Numbered from the stretch's first letter, positions 23,172 through 34,794 are shown. The stretch: 64,000 nucleotides of DNA from Paratinospora sagittata (GCA_035771175.1 JAYMFD010001271.1:1178001-1242000), one strand, 5' to 3'. The notes: generated by a model from the letters alone, not told the origin. Numbers and translations: made by a program.

Positions 23172-23393
23172 TATTGTGTCTGCAACTCTGCCAAGAAGAA
23201 ATGGGATAACCTAGAAGTTACTCATGAAGGCACAAAGCAAGTAAACGAAACAACGTTGAGAATGCTGGAGGAATCCTATGATGCCTTCAGAATTAGTGAG
23301 AACGAAGACATCTCAGATGCCATAACACGCTTTTCCAAGAACATTAAAGAATTGAAGAACTGGGTGAGGTGTTCCCGCAAGGAAATTAGTTGA
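22872..23393 (+). pseudogene. Gag relic, D monomer, full period open (173 codons)
   Basis: Follows the previous relic in the same frame. The first part repeats it; from about 23,172 it has the ordinary D form (RYCVCNS, WDNLEVTHEGTKQ, ENEDISDAITRFSKNIKELKNW) and ends RKEIS and stop. Confidence 0.68.
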
Positions 23394-23485
23394 AAAATTC
23401 CTTAAGAAACATGTATGATGAAGGAAATTCTTTGGATAACCCTCCACTTTTGAAGGGTGGAAATTACTTGCACTGGAAAACATGA

Positions 23486-23701
23486 ATGAGATACTTCAAG
23501 AGATCCCATGATTCGGATGTTTGCCATGTTCAAAGAAGTGGCTATTTTGTACCCACAAAGGTTGAAAATGGAGAAATTGTTGCGAAGGCAAAAAATGTAT
23601 GGCTACCCGAAAAAAAGAAGTTAGAGAAATTAAATGAAAAGGCCATAAACGTGCATTTCGGCAGTCTTTTCATTAATGAATTCAACAGACTCAGTGCCTG
23701 A
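23486..23701 (+). pseudogene. Gag relic, E monomer
   Basis: MRYFKRSHDSDVCHVQRSGYF, NVWLPEKKKLEKLNEK, HFGSLFINEFNRLSA and a stop at TGAAACACTGCC. It keeps the E-type extra base downstream (GCCAAAGGAGAAATGG) and has lost the LEVT codons (GATAACCAATCC). Confidence 0.62.
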
Positions 23702-23999
23702 AACACTGCCAAAGGAGAAATGGGATAACCAATCCTAAAGGCACAACGTAAGTAAACGAAACAAAGTTGAGAATGCTGGAGGAATCCTGTGATGCCTTCA
23801 GAATTAGTGAGAGCGAAGACATCTCAGATGCGATAACATGCTTCACCAAGATTATAAAAGAGATAAAAAAGCTAGGTGAGGTGTTCCCACAAGCAAAAAT
23901 AGTTGGAAAAATTCCATAGGGGACATGTATGATGAAGGAAATTCGTTGAATCACCCTCCGCTATTCATGGGGGGGAATTACTTGGGCTGAAAAACAAGA

Positions 24000-24452
24000 A
24001 TGAGATTCTTCATGAGATCCCATGATTCGGATGTTTCGGATATTCTAAGAAATGGCTATTCTGCACTCACAAAGGTTATAAATGGAGTAATTGTGCTGAA
24101 GGCAAACAATGTATGGCTACCCGTAGAAAAGAAGTTAAACCAATTAAATGACAAGGCCATAAACACGCTTTTCTGCGATCATTCCATCAATGAATTCAAC
24201 AGACATTGTGTCTGCAACTCTGCCAAGAAAAAATGGGATAACCTAGAAGTTACTCTTGAAGGCACAAAGAAAGTAAACAAAACAACGTTGAGAATGCTGG
24301 AAGAATCCTATGATGCTTTCAAAATAAGTGAGAACGAAGACATTTCAGATACCATAACACGCTTCACCAAGATTATTAAAGAGATAAAGAAGCAGGGTGA
24401 GGTGTTGCCACAAGAAAGAATAGTTGGAAAATTCCTTAGGGGACATGTATGA
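24000..24452 (+). pseudogene. Gag relic, D monomer (150 codons)
   Basis: MRFFMRSHDSDVSDILRNGYS, LKANNVWLPVEKKLNQLNDK, FCDHSINEFNRHCVCNS, KVNKTTLRMLEES, QGEVLPQERIVGKFLRGHV. Keeps the 520 bp out-of-frame end and so stops at the joint. Confidence 0.65.
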
Positions 24453-25037
24453 TGAAGGAAATTCTGTAAATTGCCCTCCATTGTTCAAGGGTGAAATTAC
24501 TTGTGTTGAAAAACGAGAATGAGATACTTCATGAGATCCCATTACTCGGATGTATGGGATATTGTAAGAAATGGTTATTTTGCACCCACAAAGGTTGAAA
24601 ATGGAGTAATTGTGGCAAAGGAAAATAATGTATGGCTACCCATAAAAAAGACGTTAGTGCAATTAAATGAAAAGGCCATAAATGTCCTTTTCTGCAGTCT
24701 TTTTAATAATGAATTCAACAGACATTGTGTCTGCAACTCTGCCAAGAAGAAATGGGATAACCTAGAAGTTACTCATGAAGGCACAAAGCAAGTAAACGAA
24801 ACAACGTTGAGAATGCTGGAGGAATCCTATGATGCCTTTAGAATTAGTGAGAACGAAGAAATCTCAAATGCCATAGCACGCTTTACCACGAACATTGAAG
24901 AAATGAAGAACTGGGTGAGGTGTTCCCACAAGGAAAAAGAGTTGGAAAATCCCTTAAGAAACATTTATGATGAAGGAAATTCTTTAAATAACCCTCCACT
25001 TTTGAAGGGTGGAAATTACTTGCACTAGAAAATAAGA
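24262..25037 (+). repeat. F-cassette copy 2, partner 19,101-19,876
   Basis: Same end-of-D plus F-monomer order as copy 1. This copy has the better preserved F monomer (WDIVRNGYFAPTKVENGV) and lacks the 162 bp deletion in the preceding unit. Confidence 0.78.
24519..25028 (+). pseudogene. Gag relic, F monomer reading across the joint (169 codons)
   Basis: MRYFMRSHYSDVWDIVRNGYF, KTLVQLNEK, LFCSLFNNEFNRHCVC, a D-type end, then KELENPLRNIYDEGNSLNNPPLLKGGNYLH, stopped by TAG at the HWKTRM Trp. GAAAAAGAGTTGG removes the usual TAG before LENS. Confidence 0.66.
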
Positions 25038-25130
25038 ATGAGATATTTTAAGAGATCCCATGATTCGGATGTTTAGCAAATTGTAAGAAATGGTTATACT
25101 GTACCCACAGAGGTTGAAAATAGAGTAATT

Positions 25131-25490
25131 GTGGCGAAGGTAAAGAATGTATGGTTACCAGGTGAAAAAAAGCTGAAGCAATTAAATGAAAAGGCGATAA
25201 ACATACTTTTCGGCAGTCTTTCCATTAATGAATTCAACAGACTCAGTACCTGCGACATTGCCAAGGAGAAATGGGATAAACTAGAAGTTACTCGTAAAGG
25301 CACAAAACAAGTAAACGAAACAAAGTTGAGAATGCCGGAGGAATCCTATGATGCCTTAAGAATTAGTGATAACGAAGACATCTCGGATGCCATAACACAC
25401 TTCACCAAGACTATTAAAGAGATAAGGAAGCTGGGTGAGGTGTTCCCACCAGCAAAAATAGTCAAAAAATTCCATAGGGGACATGTATGA
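25131..25490 (+). pseudogene. Gag relic, W monomer (119 codons)
   Basis: KVKNVWLPGEKKLKQLNEK, ILFGSLSINEFNRLSTCDIAKEKWDKLEVTRKG, RISDNEDISDAITHFTKTIKEIRKLGEVF. A TAG in GATGTTTAGCAAATT closes the 5' part of the gag frame. Confidence 0.62.
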
Positions 25491-25551
25491 TGAAGGAAAA
25501 TCGTTAAATCACCCTCCACTGTTCAAGGGTGGAAATTTCTTGCGCTGAAAA

Positions 25552-25956
25552 ATGAGAAAGAGATACTTCGTGAGATCCCATGATTCGGATGTTTGGCATA
25601 TTGTAAGAAATTGCTATACTGTACCCACAGAGGTTGAAAATAGAGTACTTGTGGCGAAGGTAAAGAATGTATGGTTACCCGAAGAAAAGAAGTTAGGGCA
25701 ATTAAATGAAAAGGCCATAAACATGTTCTTCGACAGTCGTTCCGTTAATGATTTCAACAGACTCAGTACCTGCGACATTGCCAAGGAGAAATGGGATAAA
25801 CTAGAAGTTACTCCTAAAGGCACAATGCAAGTAAACGAAACAAAGATGGGAATGTCGGAGGAATCCTATGATGCCTTCAGAATTAGTGAGAACGAAGATA
25901 TCTCAGATGCCATAACACGCTTCACCAAGAATATTAATGAAATGAGAATTGGGTGA
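25552..25956 (+). pseudogene. Gag relic, W monomer with D-like end (134 codons)
   Basis: MRKRYFVRSHDSDVWHIVRNCYT, KVKNVWLPEEKKLGQLNEK, FFDSRSVNDFNRLSTCDIAKEKWDKLEVTPKGTMQ, then KNINEMRIG and stop. DSRS and CACAATGCAAG are shared with the W monomer at 58441, so these two are close relatives 33 kb apart. Confidence 0.62.
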
Positions 25957-26004
25957 GGGGTTCCCACAAGGAAAAACAGTTGGAAAATTCCTTAAGAAAC
26001 ATTT

Positions 26005-26020
26005 ATGATGAAGGGTGAAA
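26005..26020 (+). other. 32 bp deletion at a monomer joint
   Basis: GATGAAGGGTGAAAATTAC replaces the usual GATGAAGG followed by the GNSLNNPPLL codons and GAAGGGTGG. GAAGG flanks the lost segment. The interval from 25558 to 26044 is 486 bp as a result. Confidence 0.75.
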
Positions 26021-26043
26021 ATTACTTGCACTAGAAAACAAGA

Positions 26044-26439
26044 ATGAGATACTTCATCAGATCCCATTATTCAGATGTTTCGGATATTGTAAGAAATGGC
26101 TATTCTGCACCCACAAAGGTTATAAATGGAGTAATTGTGCCGAAGGCAAAGAATGTATGGCTACCCAGAGAAAAGAAGTTAGGCCAATTAAATGGAAAGG
26201 CCATTTACACGCTTTTCAGCAGTTTTTCCATCAATGAATTCAACAGACAATGTTCCTGCAACTCTGCCAAGAAGAAATGGGATAACCTAGAAGTTACTCA
26301 TGAAGGCGCAAAGCAAGTAAACGAAACAACGTTGAGAATGCTGGAGGAATCCTATGATGCTTTCAGATTTAGTGAGAACGAAGACATCTCAGATGCCATA
26401 ACACGCTTTACCGAGAACATTAAACAAATGAAGAACTAG
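26044..26439 (+). pseudogene. Gag relic, D monomer (131 codons)
   Basis: MRYFIRSHYSDVSDIVRNGYS, NVWLPREKKLGQLNGK, FSSFSINEFNRQCSCNSAKKKW, RFSENEDISDAITRFTENIKQMKN and TAG at the Trp of KNWV. Confidence 0.63.
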
Positions 26440-26466
26440 GTGAGGTGTTCCAGCAAGGAAAAATAG

Positions 26467-27015
26467 TTGGAAAATTCCTTAAGAAACATGTATGATGAAG
26501 GAAATTCTTTGAATAACTTTCCACTTTTGAAGGGTGGAAATTACTTGCACTGGAAAACAAGAATGAGATACTTCAAGAGATCCCATGATTCGGATGTTTG
26601 GCATATTGTAAGAAATGGCCATACTATACCCACAGTGGTTGAAAATATAGTAATTGTGCTGAAGGTAAAAAGTGTATGGTTACCCGGTGAAAAGAAGTTA
26701 GAGCAATTAATTGAAAAGGCGATAAACATGCATTTCGGCAGTCTTTCCATTAATGAATTCAACAGACTCAGTACCTGCGACATTGCCAAGGAGAAATGGG
26801 ATAAACTAGAAGTTACTCATGAAGGCACAGAGCAAGTAAACGTAACAAAGTTGAGAATGCCGGAGGAATCCTATGATGCCTTCATATTTAGTGAGAACGA
26901 AGACATCTTGGATGCCATAACATGCTTCACCAAGATTAGTAAAGAGATAAGGAGGCTGGGTGAGGTGTTCCCACAAGCAAAAATAGTTGGAAAATTCCAT
27001 AGGGGACGTATATGA
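26467..27015 (+). pseudogene. Well-preserved complete W monomer (182 codons)
   Basis: One uninterrupted frame covers the whole unit: ENSLRNMYDEGNSLNNFPLLKGG, intact HWKTRMRYF, DVWHIVRNGHTIPT, SVWLPGEKKLEQLIEK, FGSLSINEFNRLSTCDIAKEKWDKLEVTHEG, MPEESYDAF, CFTKISKEIRRLGEVFPQAKIVGKF. It shows what one monomer covers: the start of gag up to partway through the UBN2-type domain. It stops at the joint because the period is 520 bp. Confidence 0.7.
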
Positions 27016-27600
27016 TGAAGGAAATTCGTTTAATCGCCCTCCACTGTTCAAGGGTGGAAATTACTTGCGCTGAAAAAAAAAATGAGATACTTCGTGAGAT
27101 CCCTTGATTAAGATGTTTGGGATATTTTAAGAACTGGCTATTCTGCACCCACAAAGGTTATAAATGGAGTAATTGTGCTGAAGGCAAACAATGTATGGCT
27201 ACCCGTAGAAAAGAAGTTAGACCAATCATATGACAAGGCCATAAACACGCTTTTCTGCGGTCTTTCCATCAATGAATCCAACAGACATTGTGCCTGCAAC
27301 TCTGCCAAGAAGAAAAGTTATAACCAAGAAGTTACTGTTGAAGGCACAAAGCAAGTAAACAAAACAACGTTGAGAATGCTGGAGGAATCCACTGATGCCT
27401 TCAGAATTGGTGAGAACGAAGACATCTCAGATGCCATAACACGTTTTACGATGAATATTAAAGAAATGAAGAATTGGGTGAGGTGTTCCCACAAGGAAAA
27501 ATAGTTGGAAAATTCCTTAAGAAACATTTACGATGAAGGAAATTCTTTCAATCACCCGCCACTTTTGAAGGGTGGAAATTACTTGCACTAGAAAACAAGA

Positions 27601-28038
27601 ATGATTTACTTCAAGAGATCTCAGGATTCGGATGTTTGGCATGTTGAAAGAAATGGCTATTTTCTACCCACAAAGGTCGAAAATGGAGAAATTGTGGCGA
27701 AGGCAAATAATGTATGGCTACCCGGAGAAAAGAAGTTAGACCAATTAAATAACAAGGCCATAAACAAGCTTTTCTGCGGTCTTTCCATCAATGAATTCAA
27801 CAGACATTGTGCCTGCAACTCTGCCAAGAAGAAATGGGGTAACCTAGAAGTTCAGTATGAAGACACAAAGCAAGTAACCAAAACAACGTTGAGAATGCTG
27901 GAGGAATCCTATGATTCCCTCAGAATTAGTGAGAACGAAGACATCTCAGATGCCATAACACGCTTTACCATGAACATTAAAGAAATGAAGAACTGGGTGA
28001 GGTGTTCCCGCAAGGAAAAATGGTTAAAAATTCCTTAA
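27601..28038 (+). pseudogene. Chimeric E/D gag relic (145 codons)
   Basis: The first half is E type (DVWHVERNGYF, KVENGEIVAKANNVWLP). The second half is D type (KLDQLNNKAINKLFCGL, RHCACNSAKKKW, TTLRMLEES). The switch lies in the conserved GGAGAAAAGAAGTTAG at about 27,724-27,740. It ends MKNWVRCSRKEKWLKIP and stop. Confidence 0.65.
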
Positions 28039-28118
28039 GAAACATGTATGATGAAGGAAATTTTTTGAATAACCCTCCACTTCTGAAGGGTGGAAATTAC
28101 TTGCACTAGAAAACAAGA

Positions 28119-28368
28119 ATGAGATACTTCAAGAGATCCCATGATGCAGATGTTTGGGATATTTTAAGAAATGGCTATTCTGCACCCACAAAGGTTATAA
28201 ATGGAGTAATTGTGCTGAAGGCAAACAATGTATGGCTTCCCGTAGAAAAGAAGTTAGACCAATTATATGACAAGGCCATAAAACACGCTTTTTTGCGGTC
28301 TTTCCATCATTGAATTCAACAGACATTGTTCCTGCAACTCTGCCAAGAAGAAAAAGGGATAACCAAGA
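28119..28368 (+). repeat. Truncated D monomer (250 bp)
   Basis: D sequence runs to AAAAAGGGATAACC and then joins AAGAATGAGATACTTC of the next monomer at about 28,358-28,368, losing roughly 269 bp including the monomer joint. The unit also has an extra base in ATAAAACACG and TGA in CATTGAATTC. Confidence 0.82.
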
Positions 28369-28907
28369 ATGAGATACTTCAAGAGATCCCATGGTTCGGA
28401 TGTTTGGCATATTGTAAGAAATGGTCATACTGTACCCACAGAGGTTGAAAATAGAGTAATTGTGGCGTAGGTAAAAATGCATGGTTACCCGGAGAAAAGA
28501 AGTTAGAGCAATTAAATGAAAAGGGGATAAACATGCTTTTCGGCAGTCTTTCCATTAATGAAAGCACAAAGCAAGTCTTTCCATTCAACAGACTCAGTAC
28601 CTGTGACAATTCCAAGGAGAAATGGGATAAACTAGAAGTTACTCCTAAAGGCACAAGGCAAGTAAACGGAACAACGGTGAGAATGCTGGAGGAATCCTAT
28701 GATGCCTTCAGAATTTGTGAGAACGAAGACATCTGAGATGCCATAACATGTTTTACCAAGAACATTAATGAAATGAAAAACTGGGTGAGGTGTTCCCGCT
28801 AGGAAAAATAGTTCGAAAATTCCTTAAGAAACATGTATGATGAAAGAAATTCTTTGAATAACCCTCCACTTTTGAAGGGTGGAAATTACTTGCACTGGAA
28901 AACAAGA
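28369..28907 (+). repeat. W monomer with 21 bp insert recording a deletion and its repair
   Basis: After SLSINE comes AAGCACAAAGCAAG, which matches the joint of the 66 bp deletion allele at 31.17 and 59.61 kb, and then TCTTTCCATTCAACAG, which returns to normal W sequence. The codons lost in those alleles are present here. The unit shares VNGTTVRMLEES and ICENEDI-stop with both deletion alleles. Confidence 0.7.
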
Positions 28908-29417
28908 ATGAGATACTTCAAGAGATCCCATGATTCGGATGTTTGGCATATTGTAAGAAATGGCGATACTGTACCCACAGAGGTTGAAAATAGAGTAATT
29001 GTGGCGAAGGTAAAGAATGTATGGTTACCCAGAGAAAAAAAGTTAGAGCAATTAAATGAAAAGGCGATAAACATGCTTTTCGGCAGTCTTTCCATTAATG
29101 AATTCAACAGACTCAGTACCTGCGACATTGCCAAGGAGAAATGGGATAAACTAGAAGTTATTCCTAAAGGCACAAAGCAAGTAAATGAAACAAAGTTGAA
29201 AATGCCGGTGGAATCCTATGATGCCTTCAGAGTTAGTGAGAACGAAGACATCTCGGATGCCATAACACGCTTTACCAAGATTATTAAAGAGATAAGGAAG
29301 CTGGGTGAGGTGTTCCCACAAGCAAAAATAGTTGGAAATATCCATAGGGGACATGTATGTGAAGGAAAGTCGTTGAATCGCCCTCCACTGTTCAAGGGTG
29401 GAAATTACTTGCGCTGA
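28833..29417 (+). pseudogene. Complete W monomer crossing the next joint (194 codons)
   Basis: MYDERNSLNNPPLLKGG, HWKTRMRYF, DVWHIVRNGDTVPTEVENR, NVWLPREKKLEQLNEK, SLSINEFNRLSTCDIAKEKWDKLEVIPKG, FTKIIKEIRKLGEVFPQ, then across the joint as CEGKSLNRPPLFKGGNYLR to the TGA at Trp. GGACATGTATGTGAAGG has lost two bases relative to GTATGATGAAGG, which restores frame across the joint. Confidence 0.7.
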
Positions 29418-29518
29418 AAAACAAGAATGAGATACTTCATGAGATCCATGATTCGGATGTTTCGGATGTTCTAAGAAATGGCTATTCTACACCCACAAAG
29501 GTTATAAATGGAGAAATT

Positions 29519-29848
29519 GTGTCGAAGGCAAAGAATGTATGGCTACCCGGTGAAAAGAAGTTAGACCAATTACATGACAAGGCCATAAACACGCTTTTCT
29601 GCGGTCTTTCCAACAATGAATTCAATAGACAATGTGTCTGCAACTCTGCCAAGAAGAAATGGGATAACCCAGAAGTTACTCACGAAGGCACAAAGCAAGT
29701 AAACGAAACAACGTTGAAAATGCTGGAGAAATCCTATGATGCCTTCAGAAATAGTGAGAACGAAGACATCTCAGATGCCATAACCCATTTTACCAAGAAC
29801 ATTAAAGAAATGAAGAACTGGGTGAGCTGTTCCCGCAAGGAAAAATAG
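29519..29848 (+). pseudogene. Gag relic, D monomer (109 codons)
   Basis: KAKNVWLPGEKKLDQLHDK, FCGLSNNEFNRQCVCNSAKKKWDNPEVTHEG, KSYDAFRNS, KNIKEMKNWVSCSRKEK and TAG. The 5' part is shifted by a missing C in GAGATCCATGATTC. Confidence 0.62.
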
Positions 29849-29943
29849 TTGGAAAATTCCTTAAGAAACATGTATGATGAAGGAAATTCTTTGAATAACC
29901 CTCCACTTTTGAAGAGTGGAAATTACTTGATTGGAAAACAAGA

Positions 29944-30396
29944 ATGAGATACTTCAAGAGATCCCATGATTTTGATGTTTGGCATATTGTAAGAAATGGT
30001 TATACTGTACCCACAGAGGTTCAAAATAGAGTAACTGTTGCGAAGGTAAAGAATCTATGGTTACCCGGAGAAAAGATGTTAAAGCAATTAAATGAAAAGG
30101 CGATAAACAAGATTTTCGGCAGTATTTTCATTAATGAATTCAACAGACTCAGTACCTGCGACATTCCCAATGAGAAATGGGACAAACTAGAAGTTACTCC
30201 TAAAGGCACAAAGGAAGTAAACAAAACAAAGTTGAGAATGCCGGAGCAATCCTATCATGCCTTCAAAATTAGTGAGAACGAAGACATCTCAGATGCTATA
30301 ACAAGCTTTACCAAGATTATTAAAGAGATAAAGAAGCTGGGTGAGGTGTTCCCACAAGCAAAAATAGTTGGAAAATTCCATAGGGGACATGTATGA
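29944..30396 (+). pseudogene. Gag relic, W monomer (150 codons)
   Basis: MRYFKRSHDFDVWHIVRNGYTVPTEVQNR, NLWLPGEKMLKQLNEK, FGSIFINEFNRLSTCDIPNEKWDKLEVTPKG, IIKEIKKLGEVF. It has the NLWLP and CDIP forms of the higher-order repeat W monomers but keeps ATGAGATAC, so it looks like a close outgroup of them. Confidence 0.65.
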
Positions 30397-30464
30397 TGAA
30401 GGAAATTCGTTAGAATCGCCCTCTACTGTTCAAGAGTGGAAATTACTTGATCTGAAAAACAAGA

Positions 30465-30914
30465 ATGAGATACTTTGTGAGATCCCATGATTCGGATGTT
30501 TCGGATATTCTAAGAAATGGCTATTCTACACCCACAAAGGTTATAAATGGAGTAATTGTGCCGAAGCCAAAGAATGTTTGGCTGCCCGGAGAAAAGATGT
30601 TAGACCAATTACATGACAAGGCCATAAACAAGGTTTTCTACGGTCTTTCTATCAATGAATTCAACAGACATTGTGTCTGCAAATCTGCCAAGAAGAAATG
30701 GGATAACCTAGAAGTTACTCATGAAGGCACAAAGCAAGTAAATGAAACATCGTTGAGAATGCTGGAGGAGTCCTGTAAAGCCTTCAAAATTAGGGAGAAC
30801 GAAGACATCTCAGATGCCATAACACGCTTTACCAAGAACATTAATGAAATGAAGAACTGGGTGAGGTGTTCCCGCAAGGAAAAATGGTTGGAAAATTCCT
30901 TAAGAAACATGTAA
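30465..30914 (+). pseudogene. Gag relic, D monomer (149 codons)
   Basis: MRYFVRSHDSDVSDILRNGYST, KPKNVWLPGEKMLDQLHDK, FYGLSINEFNRHCVCKSAKKKW, KNINEMKNWVRCSRKEKWLENSLRNM and TAA. TGG replaces the usual TAG before LENS, so the frame crosses nearly to the next unit. Confidence 0.65.
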
Positions 30915-30929
30915 GATGAAGGAAATTCT

Positions 30930-31265
30930 TTGAATAACCCTCAAGTTCTGAAGGGTGGAAATTACTTGCATTGGAAAACAAGAATGAGATACTTCAAGAG
31001 ATCCCATGATTCGGATGTTTGGCATATTATAAGAAATGGCCATACTATACCCACAGAGGTTGAAAATAGAGTAATTAGGGCGATGGTAAAGAATGTATGG
31101 TTACCCGGAGAAAAGAAGTTAGAGCAATTAAATGAAAAGGCGATAAACATGCTTTTCGGCTGTCTTTCAATTAATAAAGGCACAAAGCAAGTAAACGGAA
31201 CAACGGTGAGAATGCTAGAGGAATCCTATGATGCCTTCAAAATTTGTGAGAACGAAGACATCTGA
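30930..31265 (+). pseudogene. Gag relic, W monomer with 66 bp in-frame deletion
   Basis: NNPQVLKGG, HWKTRMRYF, NVWLPGEKKLEQLNEK, FGCLSINK joined directly to GTKQVNGTTVRMLEES. The 22 codons covering EFNR to LEVTP are missing. Ends in TGA after ICENEDI. Confidence 0.68.
31165..31180 (+). other. 66 bp deletion junction (allele 1)
   Basis: CAATTAATAAAGGCAC joins the SIN codons to KGTK. The 30984-31437 interval is 453 bp, exactly 66 short of 519. The same event is seen at about 59,612. Confidence 0.8.
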
Positions 31266-31436
31266 GATGCCATAACACGCTTTACCAAGAACGTTAAAGA
31301 AATGAAAAACTGGGTGAGGTGTTCCCGCAAGGAAAAATAGTTGGAAAATTCCTTAAGAAACATGTATGATGAAGGAAATTCTTTGAATAACCCTCCACTC
31401 TGGAAGAGTGGAAATTACTTGCACTGGAAAACAAGA

Positions 31437-34400
31437 ATGGATACTTCAAGAGATCCCATGATTCTGATGTTTGGCATATTGTAAGAAATGGTTATACTAT
31501 ATCCACAGATGTTGAAAATAGAGTAATTGTTGCGACGGTAAAGAATCTATGGTTACCCGGAGAAAAGAAGTTAAAGCAATTAAATGAAAAGGCAATAAAC
31601 ATGCTTTTCGGCAGTCTTTCCATTAATGAATTCAACAGACTCAGTACCTGCGACATTCCCAAGGAGAAATGGGATAAACTAGAAGTTACTCCTAAAGGAA
31701 CAAAGCAAGTAAACGAAACAAAGTTGAGAATGCCGGAGAAATCCTATGATGCCTTCAAAATTAGTGAGAACGAAGACATCTCAGATGCCATAACACGCTT
31801 CACCAAGATTATTAAAGAGATAAAGAAGCTGGGTGAGGTGTTCCCACAAGCAAAAATAGTTGGAAAATTCCATAGGGGACATGTATGATGATGGAAATTC
31901 ATTAGAATCGCCATCCACTGGTCAAGGTTGGAAATTACTTGCGCTGAGAAACAAGAATGAGATACTTCGTGAGATCCCATTATTCGGATGTTTCGGATAT
32001 TCTAAGAAATGGCTATTCTACACCCACAAAGGTTATAAATGGAGTAATTGTGCCGAAGGCAAAGAATGTATGGCTGCCCGGAGCAAAGAAGTTAGACCAA
32101 TTACATGACAAGGCCATAAACAAGCTTTTCTGCTGTCTTTCTATCAACGAATTGAACAGACATTGTTTCTGCAACTCTGCCAAGAAGAAATGGGACAACC
32201 TAGTAGTTACTCATGAAGGCACAAAGCAAGTAAATGAAACAACGTTGAGAATGCTAGAGTAATCCTATGATGCCTTCAGAATTAGTGAGAACGAAGACAT
32301 CTCAGATGCCATAACCCGCTTTTCCAAGAACATTGAAGAAATGAAGAACTGGGTGAGGAGTTCCCGCAAGGAAAAAAAGTTGGAAAATTCCTTAAGAAAC
32401 ATGTATGATGAAGGAAATTCTTTGAATAACCCTCCACTCTGGAAGAGTGGAAATTACTTGCACTGGAAAACAAGAATGGATCCTTCAAGAGATCCCATGA
32501 TTCTGATGTTTGGCATATTGTAAGAAATGCTTATACTGTATCCACAGAGGTTGAAAATAGAGTAATTGTTGCGAAGGTAAAGAATCTATGGTTACCTGGA
32601 GAAAAGAAGTTAAAGCAATTAAATGAAAAGGCGATAAACATGCTTTTCGGCAGTCTTTCCATTAATGAATTCAACAGACTCAGTACCTGCGACATTCCCA
32701 AGGAGAAATGGGATAAACTAGAAGTTACTCCTAAAGGCACAAAGCAAGTAAACGAAACAAAGTTGAGAATGCCGGAGGAATCCTATGATGCCTCCAAAAT
32801 TAGTGAGAACGAAGAAATCTCAGATGCCATAACACGCTTCACCAAGATTATTAAAGAGATAAAGAAGATTGGTGAGGTGTTCCCACAAGCAAAAGTTGTT
32901 GGAAAACTCCATGGGGGACATGTATGATGATGGATTCTCGTTAGAATCGCCCTCCACGGGTCAAGGTTGGAAATTACTTGCACTGAAAAACAAGAACGAG
33001 ATACTTCGTGAGATCCCATTATTCGGATGTTTCGGATATTCTAAGAAATGGCTATTCTACACCCACAAATGTTATAAATGGAGTAATTGCGCCGAATGCA
33101 AAGAATGTATGGCTGCCCGGAGAAAAAAAGTTAGACCAATTACATGACAAGGCCATAAACAAGCTTTTCTGCTGTCTTTCTATCAACGAATTGAACAGAC
33201 ATTGTTTCTGCAACTCTGCCAAGAAGAAATGGGATAACCTAGAAGTTACTCACGAAGGCACAAAGCAAGTAAATGAAACAACGTTGAGAATGCTGGAGTA
33301 ATCCTATGATGCCTTCAGAATTAGTGAGAACGAAGACATCTCAGATGCCATAACCCGCTTTACCAAGAACATTGAAGAAATGAAGACTGGGTGAGGAGTT
33401 CCCGCAAGGAAAAAAAGTTGGAAAATTCCTTAAGAAACATGTATGATGAAGGAAATTCTTTGAATAACCCTCCACTTTGGAAGAGTGGAAATTACTTGCA
33501 CTAGAAAACAAGAATGGATACTTCAAGAGATCCCATGATTTTGATGTTTGGCATATTGTAAGAAATGGTTATACTGTATCCACAGAGGTTGAAAATAGAG
33601 TAATTGTTGTGAAGGTAAAGAATCTATCGTTACCTGGAGAAAAGAAGTTAAAGCAATTAAATGAAAAGGCGATAAACATGCTTTTCGGCAGTCTTTCCAT
33701 TAATGAATTCAACAGACTCAGTACCTGCGACATTCCTAAGGAGAAATGGGATAAACTAGAAGTTACTCCTAAAGGCACAAAGCAAGTAAACGAAACAAAG
33801 TTGAGAATGCCAGAGGAATCCTATGATGCCTTCAAAATTAGTGAGAATGAAGACATCTCAGATGCCATAACACGCTTCACCAAGATTATTAAAGAGATAA
33901 AGAAGCTTGATGAGGTGTTCCCACATGCAAAAATAGTTGGAAACTTCCATATGGGACATGTATGATGAAGGAAATTCGTTAGAATCGCCCTCTACTATTC
34001 AAGGTTGGAAATTATTTGCGTTGGAAAACAAGAATGAGATACTTCATGAGATCCCATGATTTGGATGTTTCGGATATTCTAAGAAATGGCTATTCTACAC
34101 CCACAAAGGTTATAAATAGAGTAATTGTGCCGAAGGCAAAGAATGTATGGCTGCCCGGAGAAAAGAAGTTAGACCAATTACATGACAAGGCCATAAACAA
34201 GCTTTTCTGTGGTCTTTCTATCAATGAATTGAACAGACATTGTTTCTGCAACTCTACCAAGAGGAAATGGGATAACCTAGAAGTTACTCATGAAGGCACA
34301 AAGCAAGTAAATGAAACAACGTCGAGAATGCTGGAGTAATCCTATGATGCCTTCAGAATTAGTGAGAACGAAGACATCTCAGATGCCATAACCCGCTTTA

Positions 34401-34552
34401 CCAAGAACATTGAAGAAATGAAGAACTGGGTGAGGAGTTCCCGCAAGGAAAAAAAGTTGGAAAATTCCTTAAGAAACATGTATGATGAAGGAAATTCTTT
34501 GAATAACCCTCCACTTTGGAAGAGTGGAAATTACTTGCACTAGAAAACAAGA
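31437..34552 (+). repeat. Three diverged W-D dimers related to the higher-order repeat
   Basis: W at 31437, 32476, 33514; D at 31957, 32996, 34034. They have the ATGGATACTTC deletion (31437 and 32476 as TGGAT, 33514) and TAA in CTRGAGTAATCC, as in Blocks I and IV, but with private changes in each dimer. They precede the W/E monomer at 34553 just as Block IV precedes the E monomer at 51181. Confidence 0.78.
33477..33965 (+). pseudogene. Gag relic, W monomer near the higher-order repeat type (162 codons)
   Basis: Same shifted start as the Block I W frames, then DVWHIVRNGYTVSTEVENR, NLSLPGEKKLKQ, CDIPKEKWDKLEVTPKG, KKLDEVFPHAK, NFHMGHV. It carries STEV and FHMGHV, shared with dimer C rather than with A or B. 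Confidence 0.65.
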
Positions 34553-34794
34553 ATGGATACTTCAAGAGATCCCATGATTCTGATGTTTGGCATATTGTAA
34601 GAAATGGTTATACTGTATCCACAGAGGTTGAAAATAGAGTAATTGTTGCGAAGGCAAAGAATCTATGGTTACCCGGAGAAAAGAAGTTAGAGAAAGTAAA
34701 TGAAAAGGCCATAAACATGCTTTTGGGCAGTCTTTTCATTAATGAATTCAACAGACTCAGTGTCTGCAACACTGCCAAAAGAGAAATGGGATAA
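34516..34794 (+). pseudogene. Chimeric W/E gag relic
   Basis: 5' half W of higher-order repeat type (ENKNGYFKRSHDSDVWHIV, STEVENR, NLWLPGEKK). 3' half E type (EKVNEK, LLGSLFINEFNRLSVCNTAKREMG and stop). The switch falls in GGAGAAAAGAAGTTA at about 34,674-34,690. The E half is close to those at 51181 and 56889, where the 5' half is also E. Confidence 0.7.
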
